Of a stretch of 64,000 bases of DNA, positions 17,917 through 26,963 are shown piece by piece. Origin of the DNA: Salinisphaera sp049568105 (lineage in GTDB: Bacteria; Pseudomonadota; Gammaproteobacteria; Nevskiales; Salinisphaeraceae); contig NZ_CP145335.1 of the NCBI RefSeq assembly GCF_049568105.1, positions 1,054,001-1,118,000 on the forward strand, read 5' to 3'. The translations under genes were made by a program, and so were the position numbers. The first letter of the stretch is position 1, and the number at the start of each line of letters is the position of its first letter. The notes below the pieces were generated by a model, which saw only the letters and a program-made list of their open reading frames with translations, did not search any database and was not told the origin of the DNA.

Positions 17917-19032
17917 ATGGCCGATAGCGATCTCTATCACATAGAGCGGCAGACCGATGGTTCCGTGCTCTGGTTGGACGGTGACTGGGCTCGGGCCGAG
18001 CGCCCGCCTTCGGCGCAGGGGGTCGGGCGCGAGCTCGGAAACGCGGACGTCGTGGTTATCGACGGCAGCGGGCTGGATAGCGGCCACCCCCGGGTCGCGG
18101 CCTTCGTTCACGCGCTCAAGCAGGCGCTGGCCGATGCCGGCACCCGCGTCGAAGAACGGGGGCTGCCGGAGGATGTCGGAGCGTTGATGGCCCTGGCCAG
18201 CCCGCGGCCTGAGCGCTCGGGTGCGGGCAGCGGCCGCTTGGGGTTGCTCTCGCGGCTCGGCCTGCGCATGCATCGGCGGCTGCAGACTGGGCGCGATACG
18301 GCCGCTCTGGTCGGTGAGGCGCTGGCGTTGACCCCGGCCCTGGTCTCGGGCCGTGCCCAGACCCGGTGGCGCGATTTCATCGAACTGGTTCGCGAAACCG
18401 GCGCCGCGTCGCTGCCGGTGGTAACCGTGGTGAACCTGCTGATCGGCGCCGTGCTCGGCTTTATCGGCGCGGTCCAGCTCGAAACCTTCGGCGCCGGGAT
18501 GTATCTGGCCGACCTGGTCGGTATCGCTTCGGCCCGCGAGATGGCCGCGATCATGACTGCGTTCATCATGGCCGGACGTATCGGGGCGACTTTTGCAGCC
18601 CATCTGGCGACCATGGAATCGAATGAGGAGATCGATGCGCTGCGCATGATCGGCGTTTCGCCGTTCGAATTCCTGGCGCTGCCACGGCTGGCGGCGCTGA
18701 CCCTGATGATGCCGTTGCTCTATCTTTACGGCACTGCGCTGGCGATCGCCGGCGGTATGGCGGTGGCCCATATCGTGCTGGGCACGCCACCGGTAGCGTT
18801 CATCGAACGGCTGCAGGATGCCGTGGCCGCCCGACAGTTTGTCATCGGCTTAATCAAGTCCACGGCCTTCGGCGTGCTGATCGCCCTGACCAGCTGCTAT
18901 ATCGGTCTGCACGCCGGGCGCAACGCGGCCGAGGTCGGCCGCGCGGCGACCCGGACCGTGGTGGTCTGTATCATCGGCATTATTTCGATCGATGCCGTTG
19001 CGGCATTGTGTACCAATGCTCTGGGGATCTAG
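17917..19032 (+). CDS. MlaE-family ABC permease with N-terminal STAS-like domain
   Basis: A 371-residue permease of an MCE lipid-transport system. Residues 1-120 are soluble and resemble the STAS-like extension of many MlaE homologues (DVVVIDGSGLDSGHPRVAAFVHALKQAL). The membrane part carries the MlaE signature: LLIGAVLGFIGAVQLETFGAGMYLADLVGIASAREMA, the coupling segment GRIGATFAAHLATMESNEEIDALRMIGVSPFEFLALPR, and about five membrane helices. ATG 17917 has GAGG eight bases upstream. It starts a four-gene operon, and by family moves phospholipid or another hydrophobic molecule between inner and outer membranes. Distinct from E. coli mlaFEDCB by lacking separate MlaC and MlaB genes. Confidence 0.9.
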   Translation: MADSDLYHIERQTDGSVLWLDGDWARAERPPSAQGVGRELGNADVVVIDGSGLDSGHPRVAAFVHALKQALADAGTRVEERGLPEDVGALMALASPRPERSGAGSGRLGLLSRLGLRMHRRLQTGRDTAALVGEALALTPALVSGRAQTRWRDFIELVRETGAASLPVVTVVNLLIGAVLGFIGAVQLETFGAGMYLADLVGIASAREMAAIMTAFIMAGRIGATFAAHLATMESNEEIDALRMIGVSPFEFLALPRLAALTLMMPLLYLYGTALAIAGGMAVAHIVLGTPPVAFIERLQDAVAARQFVIGLIKSTAFGVLIALTSCYIGLHAGRNAAEVGRAATRTVVVCIIGIISIDAVAALCTNALGI

Positions 19033-19090
19033 TTTTGGCTAGCGCTCGCATCAAAGTGCCCCGCGTGCCTATCTCGAGGCCGGCGTCCTG

Positions 19091-19891
19091 ATGGCTCGGC
19101 TCGACGAGCACGACAACCCGTCGCGTGGGCTGGTGGTACGCAATCTGCGCCTAGCCTTCGGCGATACTTTGGTCCAGGACCAGGTCTCGTTTCATGTCGC
19201 CCCGGCCCAGATTTTCGTCATCATGGGGGTGTCGGGCTGCGGCAAAAGTACGCTGCTGCGCCATATTATCGATCTACAGCGGGCCGAGGTCGGCGACATC
19301 AGTTTCGATGGCCAGCGGCTGATCAGTGACGATCGGGCCGAGCGGGCGGCCCTGCAGGAACGGATTGGCGTGCTGTTCCAGTCAACCGCACTGTGGAGTT
19401 CGATGACCGTCGGTGAGAACGTGGCCCTACCGATGCAGCTACACACCCGGATGCGGGCTGCCGAGATTCAGGATCAGGTGGCCTTCAAACTGGCCTTGGT
19501 AGGGCTGGCCGGCCAGGAATCTAGAATGCCGAGCGAACTGTCGGGAGGGATGCAGAAGCGGGCCGGCCTGGCGCGGGCGATCGCACTCGATCCCGACTAC
19601 CTGTTTCTCGATGAGCCCAGCGCTGGCCTGGATCCGATCACGTCCCAGCGTCTGGATGCCCTGATCATGCGCTTGCGCGATGCACTGGGCCTGTCGGTAA
19701 TTGCGGTCAGCCATGAGCTGCCCAGCATCTTCACTATCGCAGACGATAGTATCTATCTGGATAATCAGTCCAAGACCCCGATCGCCCACGGCACCCCGCG
19801 CGATATGCTCGACAGCACGGTCGATGCGCGGGTGCGTGCTTTTTTGAAGCGGGAGCCGATCGAGGACGCCGCCCAAGGCGCCGACGCATGA
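19091..19891 (+). CDS. MlaF-like ABC transporter ATPase
   Basis: A 266-residue nucleotide-binding subunit that powers the MCE transporter. Walker A is GVSGCGKST, the Q-loop FQSTALWSSMTV, the ABC signature LSGGMQKRAGLARAIA, Walker B YLFLDEPSAGLD and the switch histidine in VSHEL. These features and the LSGGMxKR variant are typical of MlaF-type ATPases. ATG 19091 lies 58 bases after the permease stop; the MCE-domain gene follows after 45 bases. Cytoplasmic, peripheral on the permease. Confidence 0.94.
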   Translation: MARLDEHDNPSRGLVVRNLRLAFGDTLVQDQVSFHVAPAQIFVIMGVSGCGKSTLLRHIIDLQRAEVGDISFDGQRLISDDRAERAALQERIGVLFQSTALWSSMTVGENVALPMQLHTRMRAAEIQDQVAFKLALVGLAGQESRMPSELSGGMQKRAGLARAIALDPDYLFLDEPSAGLDPITSQRLDALIMRLRDALGLSVIAVSHELPSIFTIADDSIYLDNQSKTPIAHGTPRDMLDSTVDARVRAFLKREPIEDAAQGADA

Positions 19892-19936
19892 CGGCTCGAG
19901 CGCAGGCGATGCATTGCAACGAGAGTAACCGCATTC

Positions 19937-20908
19937 ATGGCGAGTAACCGCAGCTATACGATCATCGGGGCTTTCCTGCTCGGCGCCATCGCGCTGGTGG
20001 CAGTAGGCATTCTGACCTTCGGCAATACCGGTTTGTTCAAGCAGCAGCGCCAGGCTGTGATTTTTTTCAATCAGTCGGTACTCGGCCTGACCAACGGCTC
20101 GCGGGTGCTGTTTCGGGGTGTGCAGGTGGGGACAGTGCGCCGGGTGCAGCTGCGGCTAGATCCGAACGGCGGCGCCAAGATCGCAGTGACCATCGAGATG
20201 TCGGGTAACGATGTGGTCATGCAAAGTGGACGCCGTCTGCCCAATGACCTGACTATCGAGCAGATGGTCAAACGTGGGCTGCGGGCCCAGTTGGTCGTCT
20301 ACAGCTATGTGACCTCGCAGCTGGCCGTCAATCTCGACTTCCAGCCTCAGAACGAGCCGAATTTCGTGGTGCCCCCGGGCGAGCTCGACCTGCCGGAGAT
20401 TCCAGCGGTACCCTCGGAAATCGCCCAGCTCAAGGATACGGTCGCCCAGATTCCCTGGAAGGACACGCTCAACCGGGTCGATCAGACCATGAAAACCATG
20501 GTCCAACTGGCCCAAGATATGGACCAGACCATCAATACGCTGGGCCCGACTCTGAATCAGACCACCCAGACCACTCAGAAGACGCTGGCGACGGTGCAGA
20601 AAGCAGTCGAGCAGAATAATCAGCAGCTGCAAGCGACCTTGGCCAGCGTGCGCAAGCTGACCGACAACGCCAACGACCAGATCACCAAGCGCGACGAGCA
20701 GATCGACAAGCTGCTCAATAACGCTGAACAGACCAGCCAGAATATGGCTCAGCTGTCGCAGAATCTGGACCAGTTCACCGATCCGGAATCCGGTACTCGT
20801 CAGGATGTGCAGAGTACGATCCGGGATTTGTCGGCGGCTGCTTCGTCACTGCGGCGCTTCACCCAGAAGATCGAGCGTAATCCGCACACATTGCTCTATG
20901 GCGGCTAG
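19937..20908 (+). CDS. MCE-domain (MlaD-like) protein
   Basis: A 323-residue single-pass periplasmic protein. An N-terminal membrane helix (about 8-28, IIGAFLLGAIALVAVGILTF) is followed by one MCE domain (about 38-118, with NQSVLGLTNGSRVLFRGVQVGTVRRVQL). A long Gln/Asn/Thr-rich helical region then runs from 165 to the end, with predicted coiled coil around TQKTLATVQKAVEQNNQQLQATL. The single MCE domain and long helical tail resemble needle-forming MCE proteins such as LetB/PqiB relatives or MlaD-type subunits. It is expected to form a hexameric lipid channel on the permease-ATPase complex. Confidence 0.9.
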   Translation: MASNRSYTIIGAFLLGAIALVAVGILTFGNTGLFKQQRQAVIFFNQSVLGLTNGSRVLFRGVQVGTVRRVQLRLDPNGGAKIAVTIEMSGNDVVMQSGRRLPNDLTIEQMVKRGLRAQLVVYSYVTSQLAVNLDFQPQNEPNFVVPPGELDLPEIPAVPSEIAQLKDTVAQIPWKDTLNRVDQTMKTMVQLAQDMDQTINTLGPTLNQTTQTTQKTLATVQKAVEQNNQQLQATLASVRKLTDNANDQITKRDEQIDKLLNNAEQTSQNMAQLSQNLDQFTDPESGTRQDVQSTIRDLSAAASSLRRFTQKIERNPHTLLYGG

Positions 20909-20977
20909 CCGGCTCGGCCTTGTCTGCGCTCGCCGGTTCAGCGAGTGTTGGTACGTCAGAATCGTAAAGGAACGCCT

Positions 20978-21547
20978 GTGAAATCCGTTCGTTTTGTTCG
21001 CCTGCTGGCGGGACCGGCCGTCATGGCTATGCTTTTGGCCGGCTGTAGTTCGATGCCGCCGCTCAAACACGTGATGCTGTCGCCGCCGCAAACCCAGCGT
21101 CTGGCCTCCCAGTCCAGCAACTGGGATGTACGTCGGGTGCAGATGCCTGAGTATCTCGATAACTACGAGATTCAGCTGCGTACCGAAGACTATGTGCTGA
21201 CTCAGCTGCCCAACGCCCGCTGGGCCGAGCGGTTACCGGTAGCCACGACGCGCCTGCTGCAACAGACCATCAACGAGAAGCTGCAAAACGGCCGCGACAA
21301 ACACTACGAAGTGCATGTCGATATCGATACCTTTGAACCGCAGCCGTCCGGAAACGTAGTGCTCGCGGCGGAATGGCGGGTCACCGACGCGGCCGATACA
21401 GTGGTCGCGCACGACGACACGCTGATCAAACAGCCGTTGGCCGAGGGGGATGCAGAATCATCGCAACCCAGTGCCGGCGAGATCGGACGATCCATGTCGT
21501 CTGCGATTCGTGAACTGGCGATGCAGATCGTGGCCCGCACAGGCTAA
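20978..21547 (+). CDS. PqiC-like (DUF330) transport-associated lipoprotein
   Basis: A 189-residue lipoprotein of the ABC-type transport auxiliary (PqiC/DUF330) family. The signal ends MAMLLAGC with Cys23. The mature part contains LASQSSNWDVRRVQMPEYLDNYEIQLRTEDYVLTQLPNARWAERLPVATTRLLQQTI, characteristic of the family. I chose GTG 20978 because AAAGGA lies seven bases upstream; the in-frame GTG at 20945 adds a polar leader and lacks such a site. As the last gene of the MCE operon it is likely an outer-membrane-anchored partner of the MCE protein, as PqiC is for PqiB. Confidence 0.88.
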   Translation: MKSVRFVRLLAGPAVMAMLLAGCSSMPPLKHVMLSPPQTQRLASQSSNWDVRRVQMPEYLDNYEIQLRTEDYVLTQLPNARWAERLPVATTRLLQQTINEKLQNGRDKHYEVHVDIDTFEPQPSGNVVLAAEWRVTDAADTVVAHDDTLIKQPLAEGDAESSQPSAGEIGRSMSSAIRELAMQIVARTG

Positions 21548-22019
21548 ACCACGTCCGAAATAGACCCGCCGGGCGACAGTGGGCCGGGTTGGGATGATCG
21601 ATGACCGAGCTGTGCGTATCGACCCGTTGAGCGGCCAAGCAAACCCTGGGTGAGGAAATCACGAAGGGGCTGCGTCGCGGGTAGGAGGCGAGCTGCGCCG
21701 GGTCTGGTACAGCTCGAGGAGCGCACGACCGTAGCCTGTCGATACCGAAAATGGGGCAAGCCTGTGTTGGCTACTCGCATCGCGATTCAACGCAGCGACT
21801 ACTGAGTCACAAGCGTTGGTTGTCGGCGCTTACGCGATACTACGATGACCATGCTCACGCGCTTGGGTTGCAGCGCGTTGGCGACTCGAGAGATATCGTC
21901 TTTGGAACTGCAGCCCGGCTCGAGATAGGCCACAGCGGCTGCTTGAAAAGATATCGCGATGCCGGCCCGCTCGGGCCAGGGACTCGGGCCAGGGATAGGC
22001 CGAACGGCCACAACTCATG

Positions 22020-22104
22020 TGATGTCAAAAGCGCGGTACCCCGGACGCCAAATGCGGTCGTCCTTGCGATTGGGGCACAGCATACCGCGCTGGGCCTGAC
22101 ATCA
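22020..22104. repeat. Interrupted inverted repeat downstream of ompW
   Basis: Left arms tgatgtca (22020-22027) and gcgcggta (22031-22038) pair with taccgcgc (22083-22090) and tgacatca (22097-22104). AAA and TGGGCC bulges separate the two stems, and a 44-base apical part lies between. The outer and inner stems are both perfect over eight bases, which is unlikely by chance at this distance. Function unknown. Confidence 0.55.
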
Positions 22105-22117
22105 ACGCAGCGCTTTT

Positions 22118-22147
22118 GAAACTCAAAAGCCGGCCCTAGGGCCGGCT
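22118..22147 (-). terminator. Intrinsic terminator of ompW
   Basis: On the minus strand, 27 bases after the ompW stop, AGCCGGCCC and GGGCCGGCT form a perfect stem around a two-base turn, followed by TTTGAGTTTC. It is GC-rich with a short, imperfect U-tract, consistent with a moderately efficient rho-independent terminator. Confidence 0.7.
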
Positions 22148-22173
22148 CCAATCGAGGGCGTGGTGCGCTTTGC

Positions 22174-23124
22174 CTAGAAACGCATGCCGAACGAGACTTG
22201 GTAGATCACGGCCCGGAATTCGTTGGTCGAGCTCACGCTGCCCACATCGACCGGCCCGAAGGTCGGGCTGAGGGTGGGCGAGTTGACCTGGATGTCGTTG
22301 ACTCGCGATTCAACGTCTGCACACCCGATATATTTCACGTCCGCGTTCAGGAACATATTGTTCGGCAGATTGAGATCGGCGCCGAGCTGGCCGACGCAGG
22401 CGACCGGCTTGTTCAGGTACAGCTCCGGTTCGCCGAGTTCGTTGAGCACCGTGTTGTTGACGTCGGTGTCGTAGGTATACAGATACATCGCCCCGGCCCC
22501 GATATAGGGCTCGACCATGGTATCCACCCAGGGCCGATAGACCAGCGTGAAGTTCGGCGGCAGGGCCTTGAACGTGCCGATGTTGCGGCCGAGCGGCGGC
22601 ACGCCGGTCGGGATCGTCTGGCCGTTGGCGCCGTTGAGCGCGGTGGGTGCCAGGGATTGATCGACTGCATCGCCGGAAACCTGGAAATCCAGTTTCAGCG
22701 GTGGCGCCAACAGCACCTCGACGGCGAGATGGTGATTGGTTTTGGGCAGGTACAGACCGATCACGCCCCCCAAAGACGTCTTATTGCCGGCCGATGAGCC
22801 AGTCCCATCCAGGTCGCTACCCCCGGGGCCGAAAGCTTGGGCGGCCAGCCCGGTCGCATTGTCGACATGCAGGTCGGTGCTACTGCCGTAGTAATGAAAA
22901 TGCAGCACCCCGAGACGGCCGTAGGTATTGTTTGCGACATAGTCCATGGCCGAACCGAAAAAGCTCTCACCGCCATCTGCTTCGATCGCGGTCTGGTTCG
23001 GATCGGGCCGATAGTCTTCAGCCGCGATGGCCGGGGCCATCGCGCCCACAATCATGCCCCCCAGAGCGAGTGCGCAGGCCCGGGATGCTACCCGGCTTGC
23101 GCTCGACGATTGGTAACCCGTCAT
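22174..23124 (-). CDS. OmpW-family outer-membrane beta-barrel protein
   Basis: A 316-residue outer-membrane protein. A signal peptide ends near APAIAAE (residue 36). OmpW-family motifs follow: GRLGVLHFHYYGSSTDLHV, a strand-loop LPKTNHHLAVEVLLAPP, LPPNFTLVYRPW, VEPYIGAGAMYLYTYD and the closing strand YQVSFGMRF with terminal Phe, the usual Bam recognition signal. It is longer than E. coli OmpW (212) because of extended loops (about residues 85-110 and 150-180). OmpW barrels form a narrow hydrophobic channel and are often linked to hydrophobic compound uptake. ATG 23124 has AGGAG upstream. It lies 83 bases behind the large Ig-like lipoprotein gene, probably in one operon. Confidence 0.85.
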   Translation of the reverse strand: MTGYQSSSASRVASRACALALGGMIVGAMAPAIAAEDYRPDPNQTAIEADGGESFFGSAMDYVANNTYGRLGVLHFHYYGSSTDLHVDNATGLAAQAFGPGGSDLDGTGSSAGNKTSLGGVIGLYLPKTNHHLAVEVLLAPPLKLDFQVSGDAVDQSLAPTALNGANGQTIPTGVPPLGRNIGTFKALPPNFTLVYRPWVDTMVEPYIGAGAMYLYTYDTDVNNTVLNELGEPELYLNKPVACVGQLGADLNLPNNMFLNADVKYIGCADVESRVNDIQVNSPTLSPTFGPVDVGSVSSTNEFRAVIYQVSFGMRF

Positions 23125-23207
23125 CTCCCTTGCTCCTGTCTTTATGTTTATCAGTCTTGATATTAGTAGGCCCCGGCCGCATAGCGGCCAGGGCGTTTAT
23201 CGGCCGA

Positions 23208-26200
23208 TCAACGCTCGGGATAAGCGCGTCCACCATGTGCTGCATTGCCGGTCAGCTGATAATTCAACCCAGCAGGGGCGATGGTCGCCTGGGCTGGTAA
23301 CAGACCCAGAGCCGTGGCATCGAGCGAGAAGGTATTGGCATTGCGCAACGAGATCACCAAACGACCGTTCTGTTCGAAGGTCACCGGCCCGACCACGTTG
23401 GCGGTCAGATCCTGCTGAGCGAGTGCCAGGCCCTGACCATCCGGTGCGTTCGCCACCAGCTGCAGGGAAGCCACAAAGCAGGGTGCGAAATCGTAGCCCA
23501 CGCCGTTCAGGCTACCTTGGCATTCCGGCACGATATAACCCACCTGGCTCCCGGCATCGTTACCGCTGTCATCCGCTAGATCGGGGAAACGCAGAATGAT
23601 GCGACCGGTCTGTAGCGGATAATCGCTGGTCGGATCGATCCCGGCCGACTGCAACAGGCCGGCGAGCACTTGTTCAGTACCGGGCAGGTTGTTGAGCGCG
23701 GTCAGCGCGGAGCCGATCGTGTTGCTGGGATTGGTTGGATTCAGGGCGCTACTGATGGTGTCGGTCAGCCCTGGTATCTCAGGCAGGCCAGACAGTCCGC
23801 CAACGATATCGCCAATACCTGGGACCTGGCCCAGCGGAGTTGCTGCGCCTTGCGGGCTGTTCTGAGCAGCCTGGCTGAGGGCCTCGGCAATCGGCGATAT
23901 TGCACTGTCGAGAGTGCTATTCAACGGGCCGCCGAGCGAGCCAGCCAAGGTTTGACGACCGATTTCGATACTGGTCAAGCCGGTCTGTCCGCCGGGCAGC
24001 AATTCGACAGGAATACACTGGCTCGGCGAGGCGCCGACCACCGAATTGCCTGCGTCATCGACAACGTTGGCGATGGCATCGCATTGATCGAGCGTCTGCC
24101 CGATCGCGATCGGCCGAGTCAGCGACAGATAGGCCGGATAGCGGCCATCGCTGCGGTTCGGGTTGTCGATCGCGACGGTGCTGCCCAAGAAGCTAGAGGT
24201 GAGTTCGACCAGCGACTGATTACCCGGCTGCGGCCGCTCATCGGCGTCGCCCGGGGTATAGGCGCCATCGCCGTTGGCATCATCGAACCGACCATTGCCG
24301 TTGGCATCGGCCGCTGGCAGCGTGAATAGATCGGTGTAATAGTTCGCACTAGACTCGGTGACGTCGAACGGCATCACGATATCGGGGCCGCCGGCGATAT
24401 CCTCGCTCAAGGTGTTATCGGTTGAACCGCTACCGCTGAGCGGGTTGGTGTTCAAGGCCCGCCCGTCGGTATCGACGATCGAGCTACTGCACAACGCCCC
24501 TTCCGTGCCGCAGAGTACGATCCGATAGCGAGCATCAACCGCGAGATCGTTGGCCGGACGAATCGTGAAGCCGCGGGTCGCCTCGCCATCGCGATTGGCA
24601 AACGCGACGCGCGCCGTGGGCACGCCCGTGCATTGGCCACTGTCATCGATGCGCTCGAGGGCGACGGTCGCATCGTCGACGTCGTTATCGCCGTTCAGAC
24701 AGCCGTTGGCCAATACGATCGAATCCTTGGCCACGAGCTTGGAGAACGATACGTTGACGGGCACGTTCGCCGGACTCGTGAACACCGCGAGTGCCCGTGT
24801 GGTGTCGTTGTCGGCATCGCCGACGCAGCGTCCGGCGGTATCTCCACCGCTGGTGAAATCGCCGCCGGTCAGAGCACATGGCACGCCAGGGCTCAGTTCG
24901 CCGAGGATCGGCGGTGTTGCAGCCGTGTCGACTAGGGGCTCGGTGGTGAACCGCAGGCTCTGGCCCGGGCCGATACCGGTCGGGTTGTCGGTCAACGTAT
25001 TGCCGGCCAGATCGGTGATATCGGCGCCGCTGCCGAGGGTGAGGGTGTATTCGGCGTTCGGCCGCAGTGCCGCGTCGGGATCGACTACGACCGACGCACC
25101 GTCGACTTGGAACGTAACCGGTGTACTGCCGGTGCTGCCGTCGTCGGCGGTATAGCTGAGCTGGATGCTCGAATCGTTGATCGTGGTCGGGTCGACCGGC
25201 TCGCTAAACACCACGGCCGGATTGGCTTCGATGGGGAAGTCGTTGATGCCCGAAGTCGTATCCAGAACGCCGCCCTGATTGAGCACCTGCAGACAGGCTT
25301 GTTCGGGAAGAGCGGTCGGTGCCGTGCCGTATTGCCCGTAGGCCGCCTCGTAGGCCGGGGTGCCAAAGGTATACAGGCAGGCGCTGGGTGACTGGGCGAT
25401 CAGATAGGGCGGCGTTTGATCGGTCTGCACCGGGGTTTGATCGCCGCCCGGTAGGGTCAGGCTGAGTTCGAAATCGACCGTTGCATGATCGGTTCGGTTG
25501 ACCAGCAGTGGAAAGGTACCAAGCACATCGATCTTGAGGTCGCCGTTGTCCTGCGGAATCGCCAGACCGGCGGCCTGAATATTGAGTATGCTTTGATTGA
25601 ACACGCCGTTGGACAGCATCTGGATCAGGGTCGTGCTCTGATCGGCGCTGGCGGCGATAATGGTGCTGATGGCCAGGTCGAAGCGCAGCCGTACTGCGGT
25701 AGGCGTGGTGATCTCGCTCAGATCATTGGCCTGCAGATAGACGTTCGCATCGCTGGCGAATTCAACCCGGATCGGGCCGCTGGTCACCGGGGTCGGTACG
25801 TCGCCGTTAAGACGCAGCGATAAGGGGGTGAGTTGGAACTTCTGGCCGGCGCGGATGGTGGCCGGAATGGTATCGCCGAAGCCGTCCAGGCCGGGCTCGG
25901 CCAGCGTGGTTTGCAGCCCCTGCAGTTCCGGGATATTCATTGCCGGCTGCGGATTCTGGCCGATCAGCTGGCTGGAAATAGAGACCAGATTGATCGGGCC
26001 GCCGTTGAGGTCGTTGTCGGGCAGATCGTCGACATCGTCGGACGCCGGCGTGATCGTAAGGTTCTCGGTCGAAGTATTGCCGGCGCTCAGGACGGTCTTG
26101 GTCTGGCTGAAATCGCCCAGCGATTTGCCGAACTCCGAGGTCACGCCGTCGGTAAGCGCCAGTGTGTACTGGCCCGGTTCGAGATCGTCGGTCGGGTCGA

Positions 26201-26963
26201 AGGTGAGTTGGTGACCGATTACGGTTAGGCGTCCGGGCACCTGGTCGCCGTTGCTGTCGGTAAAGCGAAAGGTGTCGCCCAAGCGTACAGTGGAGGGATC
26301 GGTCGCCTCGGAAAACACGACATGGATCGAGTTGAACTGAGCGAACAGACTCTCGCGGCCGGTCACCGGGTTGGTGTCGCCTGGCGAGGTTTCTACCACT
26401 TCAAACTGATCCGACGCGCCCGGCCGGCCGGCCATAGGCCCGGTCGTAAACTGGGTCAGCGTTTCGCCTTCGCTATAATTCGTATCCGCGAGATCAGCGG
26501 TGGCGACGATGTAATACGTCGTATTCGGTACCAGATCGGTGGCCGGTGTGATCGTCAGGATACCGGCCTGATCGTTGCCATCATCCTGGTCTACCGTAAT
26601 CTCAGCGGCCGCGTTGTCGGCTGACGGGGAGCCTGCGCGTAATGCCACAGACTGGTCGGCATTCGCGGCGAGCGCCTGTTCGAACTTGACCACGATCTGG
26701 CTGTCGAGCGTGACGTCCTGTTGGCCATCATAGGGATAGGATAGAACCAGCCCGGAGGCCTGGCCTGCTTCGGGTACGGCGTTGTCGCCGCCGTTGCTGC
26801 TACTGCAGGCACTCAGGCCGGTGGCGGCGACCGCCAGTAACAGACATAGACCGACACCCCGTCCCAAAGGTGTGTTGCTTCGACTGTCCCCCAGAACTGT
26901 CGTTGGGCGAAGCGCGCCGTTTTGTAAGACGCGCGAATCCCCGAGAAGTCGCATTCTCTGCAC
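23208..26963 (-). CDS. Large lipoprotein with repeated bacterial Ig-like (Big_5) domains
   Basis: A 1251-residue predicted lipoprotein. The signal is long; LLLAVAATGLSAC places the lipidated Cys at residue 53, followed by a Ser/Gly/Asn linker. At least four segments match the SbsA/Big_5 Ig pattern of 'PYDGQQDV...IVVKFEQAL' then 'PATDLVPNTTYYIV', for example near residues 65-165, 180-290, 600-710 and 740-870. A Ca-binding-like stretch DANGNGRFDDANGDG lies near 930. The protein is Asp-rich and Cys-poor apart from paired cysteines mid-protein. GTG 26963 is chosen for its GGGAGA site; earlier in-frame codons give an implausible leader. Likely exposed on the cell surface or periplasmic; function unknown. 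Confidence 0.75.
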   Translation of the reverse strand: MQRMRLLGDSRVLQNGALRPTTVLGDSRSNTPLGRGVGLCLLLAVAATGLSACSSSNGGDNAVPEAGQASGLVLSYPYDGQQDVTLDSQIVVKFEQALAANADQSVALRAGSPSADNAAAEITVDQDDGNDQAGILTITPATDLVPNTTYYIVATADLADTNYSEGETLTQFTTGPMAGRPGASDQFEVVETSPGDTNPVTGRESLFAQFNSIHVVFSEATDPSTVRLGDTFRFTDSNGDQVPGRLTVIGHQLTFDPTDDLEPGQYTLALTDGVTSEFGKSLGDFSQTKTVLSAGNTSTENLTITPASDDVDDLPDNDLNGGPINLVSISSQLIGQNPQPAMNIPELQGLQTTLAEPGLDGFGDTIPATIRAGQKFQLTPLSLRLNGDVPTPVTSGPIRVEFASDANVYLQANDLSEITTPTAVRLRFDLAISTIIAASADQSTTLIQMLSNGVFNQSILNIQAAGLAIPQDNGDLKIDVLGTFPLLVNRTDHATVDFELSLTLPGGDQTPVQTDQTPPYLIAQSPSACLYTFGTPAYEAAYGQYGTAPTALPEQACLQVLNQGGVLDTTSGINDFPIEANPAVVFSEPVDPTTINDSSIQLSYTADDGSTGSTPVTFQVDGASVVVDPDAALRPNAEYTLTLGSGADITDLAGNTLTDNPTGIGPGQSLRFTTEPLVDTAATPPILGELSPGVPCALTGGDFTSGGDTAGRCVGDADNDTTRALAVFTSPANVPVNVSFSKLVAKDSIVLANGCLNGDNDVDDATVALERIDDSGQCTGVPTARVAFANRDGEATRGFTIRPANDLAVDARYRIVLCGTEGALCSSSIVDTDGRALNTNPLSGSGSTDNTLSEDIAGGPDIVMPFDVTESSANYYTDLFTLPAADANGNGRFDDANGDGAYTPGDADERPQPGNQSLVELTSSFLGSTVAIDNPNRSDGRYPAYLSLTRPIAIGQTLDQCDAIANVVDDAGNSVVGASPSQCIPVELLPGGQTGLTSIEIGRQTLAGSLGGPLNSTLDSAISPIAEALSQAAQNSPQGAATPLGQVPGIGDIVGGLSGLPEIPGLTDTISSALNPTNPSNTIGSALTALNNLPGTEQVLAGLLQSAGIDPTSDYPLQTGRIILRFPDLADDSGNDAGSQVGYIVPECQGSLNGVGYDFAPCFVASLQLVANAPDGQGLALAQQDLTANVVGPVTFEQNGRLVISLRNANTFSLDATALGLLPAQATIAPAGLNYQLTGNAAHGGRAYPER

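Larger units (their letters stand above)
21548..22173. other. Intergenic region with structured inverted repeats
   Basis: About 625 bases between the convergent MCE operon and ompW. I see no credible gene; the open frames here lack ribosome-binding sites and family resemblance. Two 13-base copies of ctcgggccaggga abut at 21970-21995. The right third is highly structured: an interrupted inverted repeat (22020-22104), an eight-base hairpin gcttttga/tcaaaagc (about 22112-22130), and the ompW terminator (22118-22147). A structured RNA is possible but not shown. Confidence 0.4.

Noticed and set aside
21751..22119. Possible 122-residue gene in the intergenic region before ompW
   Set aside because: No ribosome-binding site, no hydrophobic or domain pattern, and it runs through inverted repeats that look structural rather than coding.
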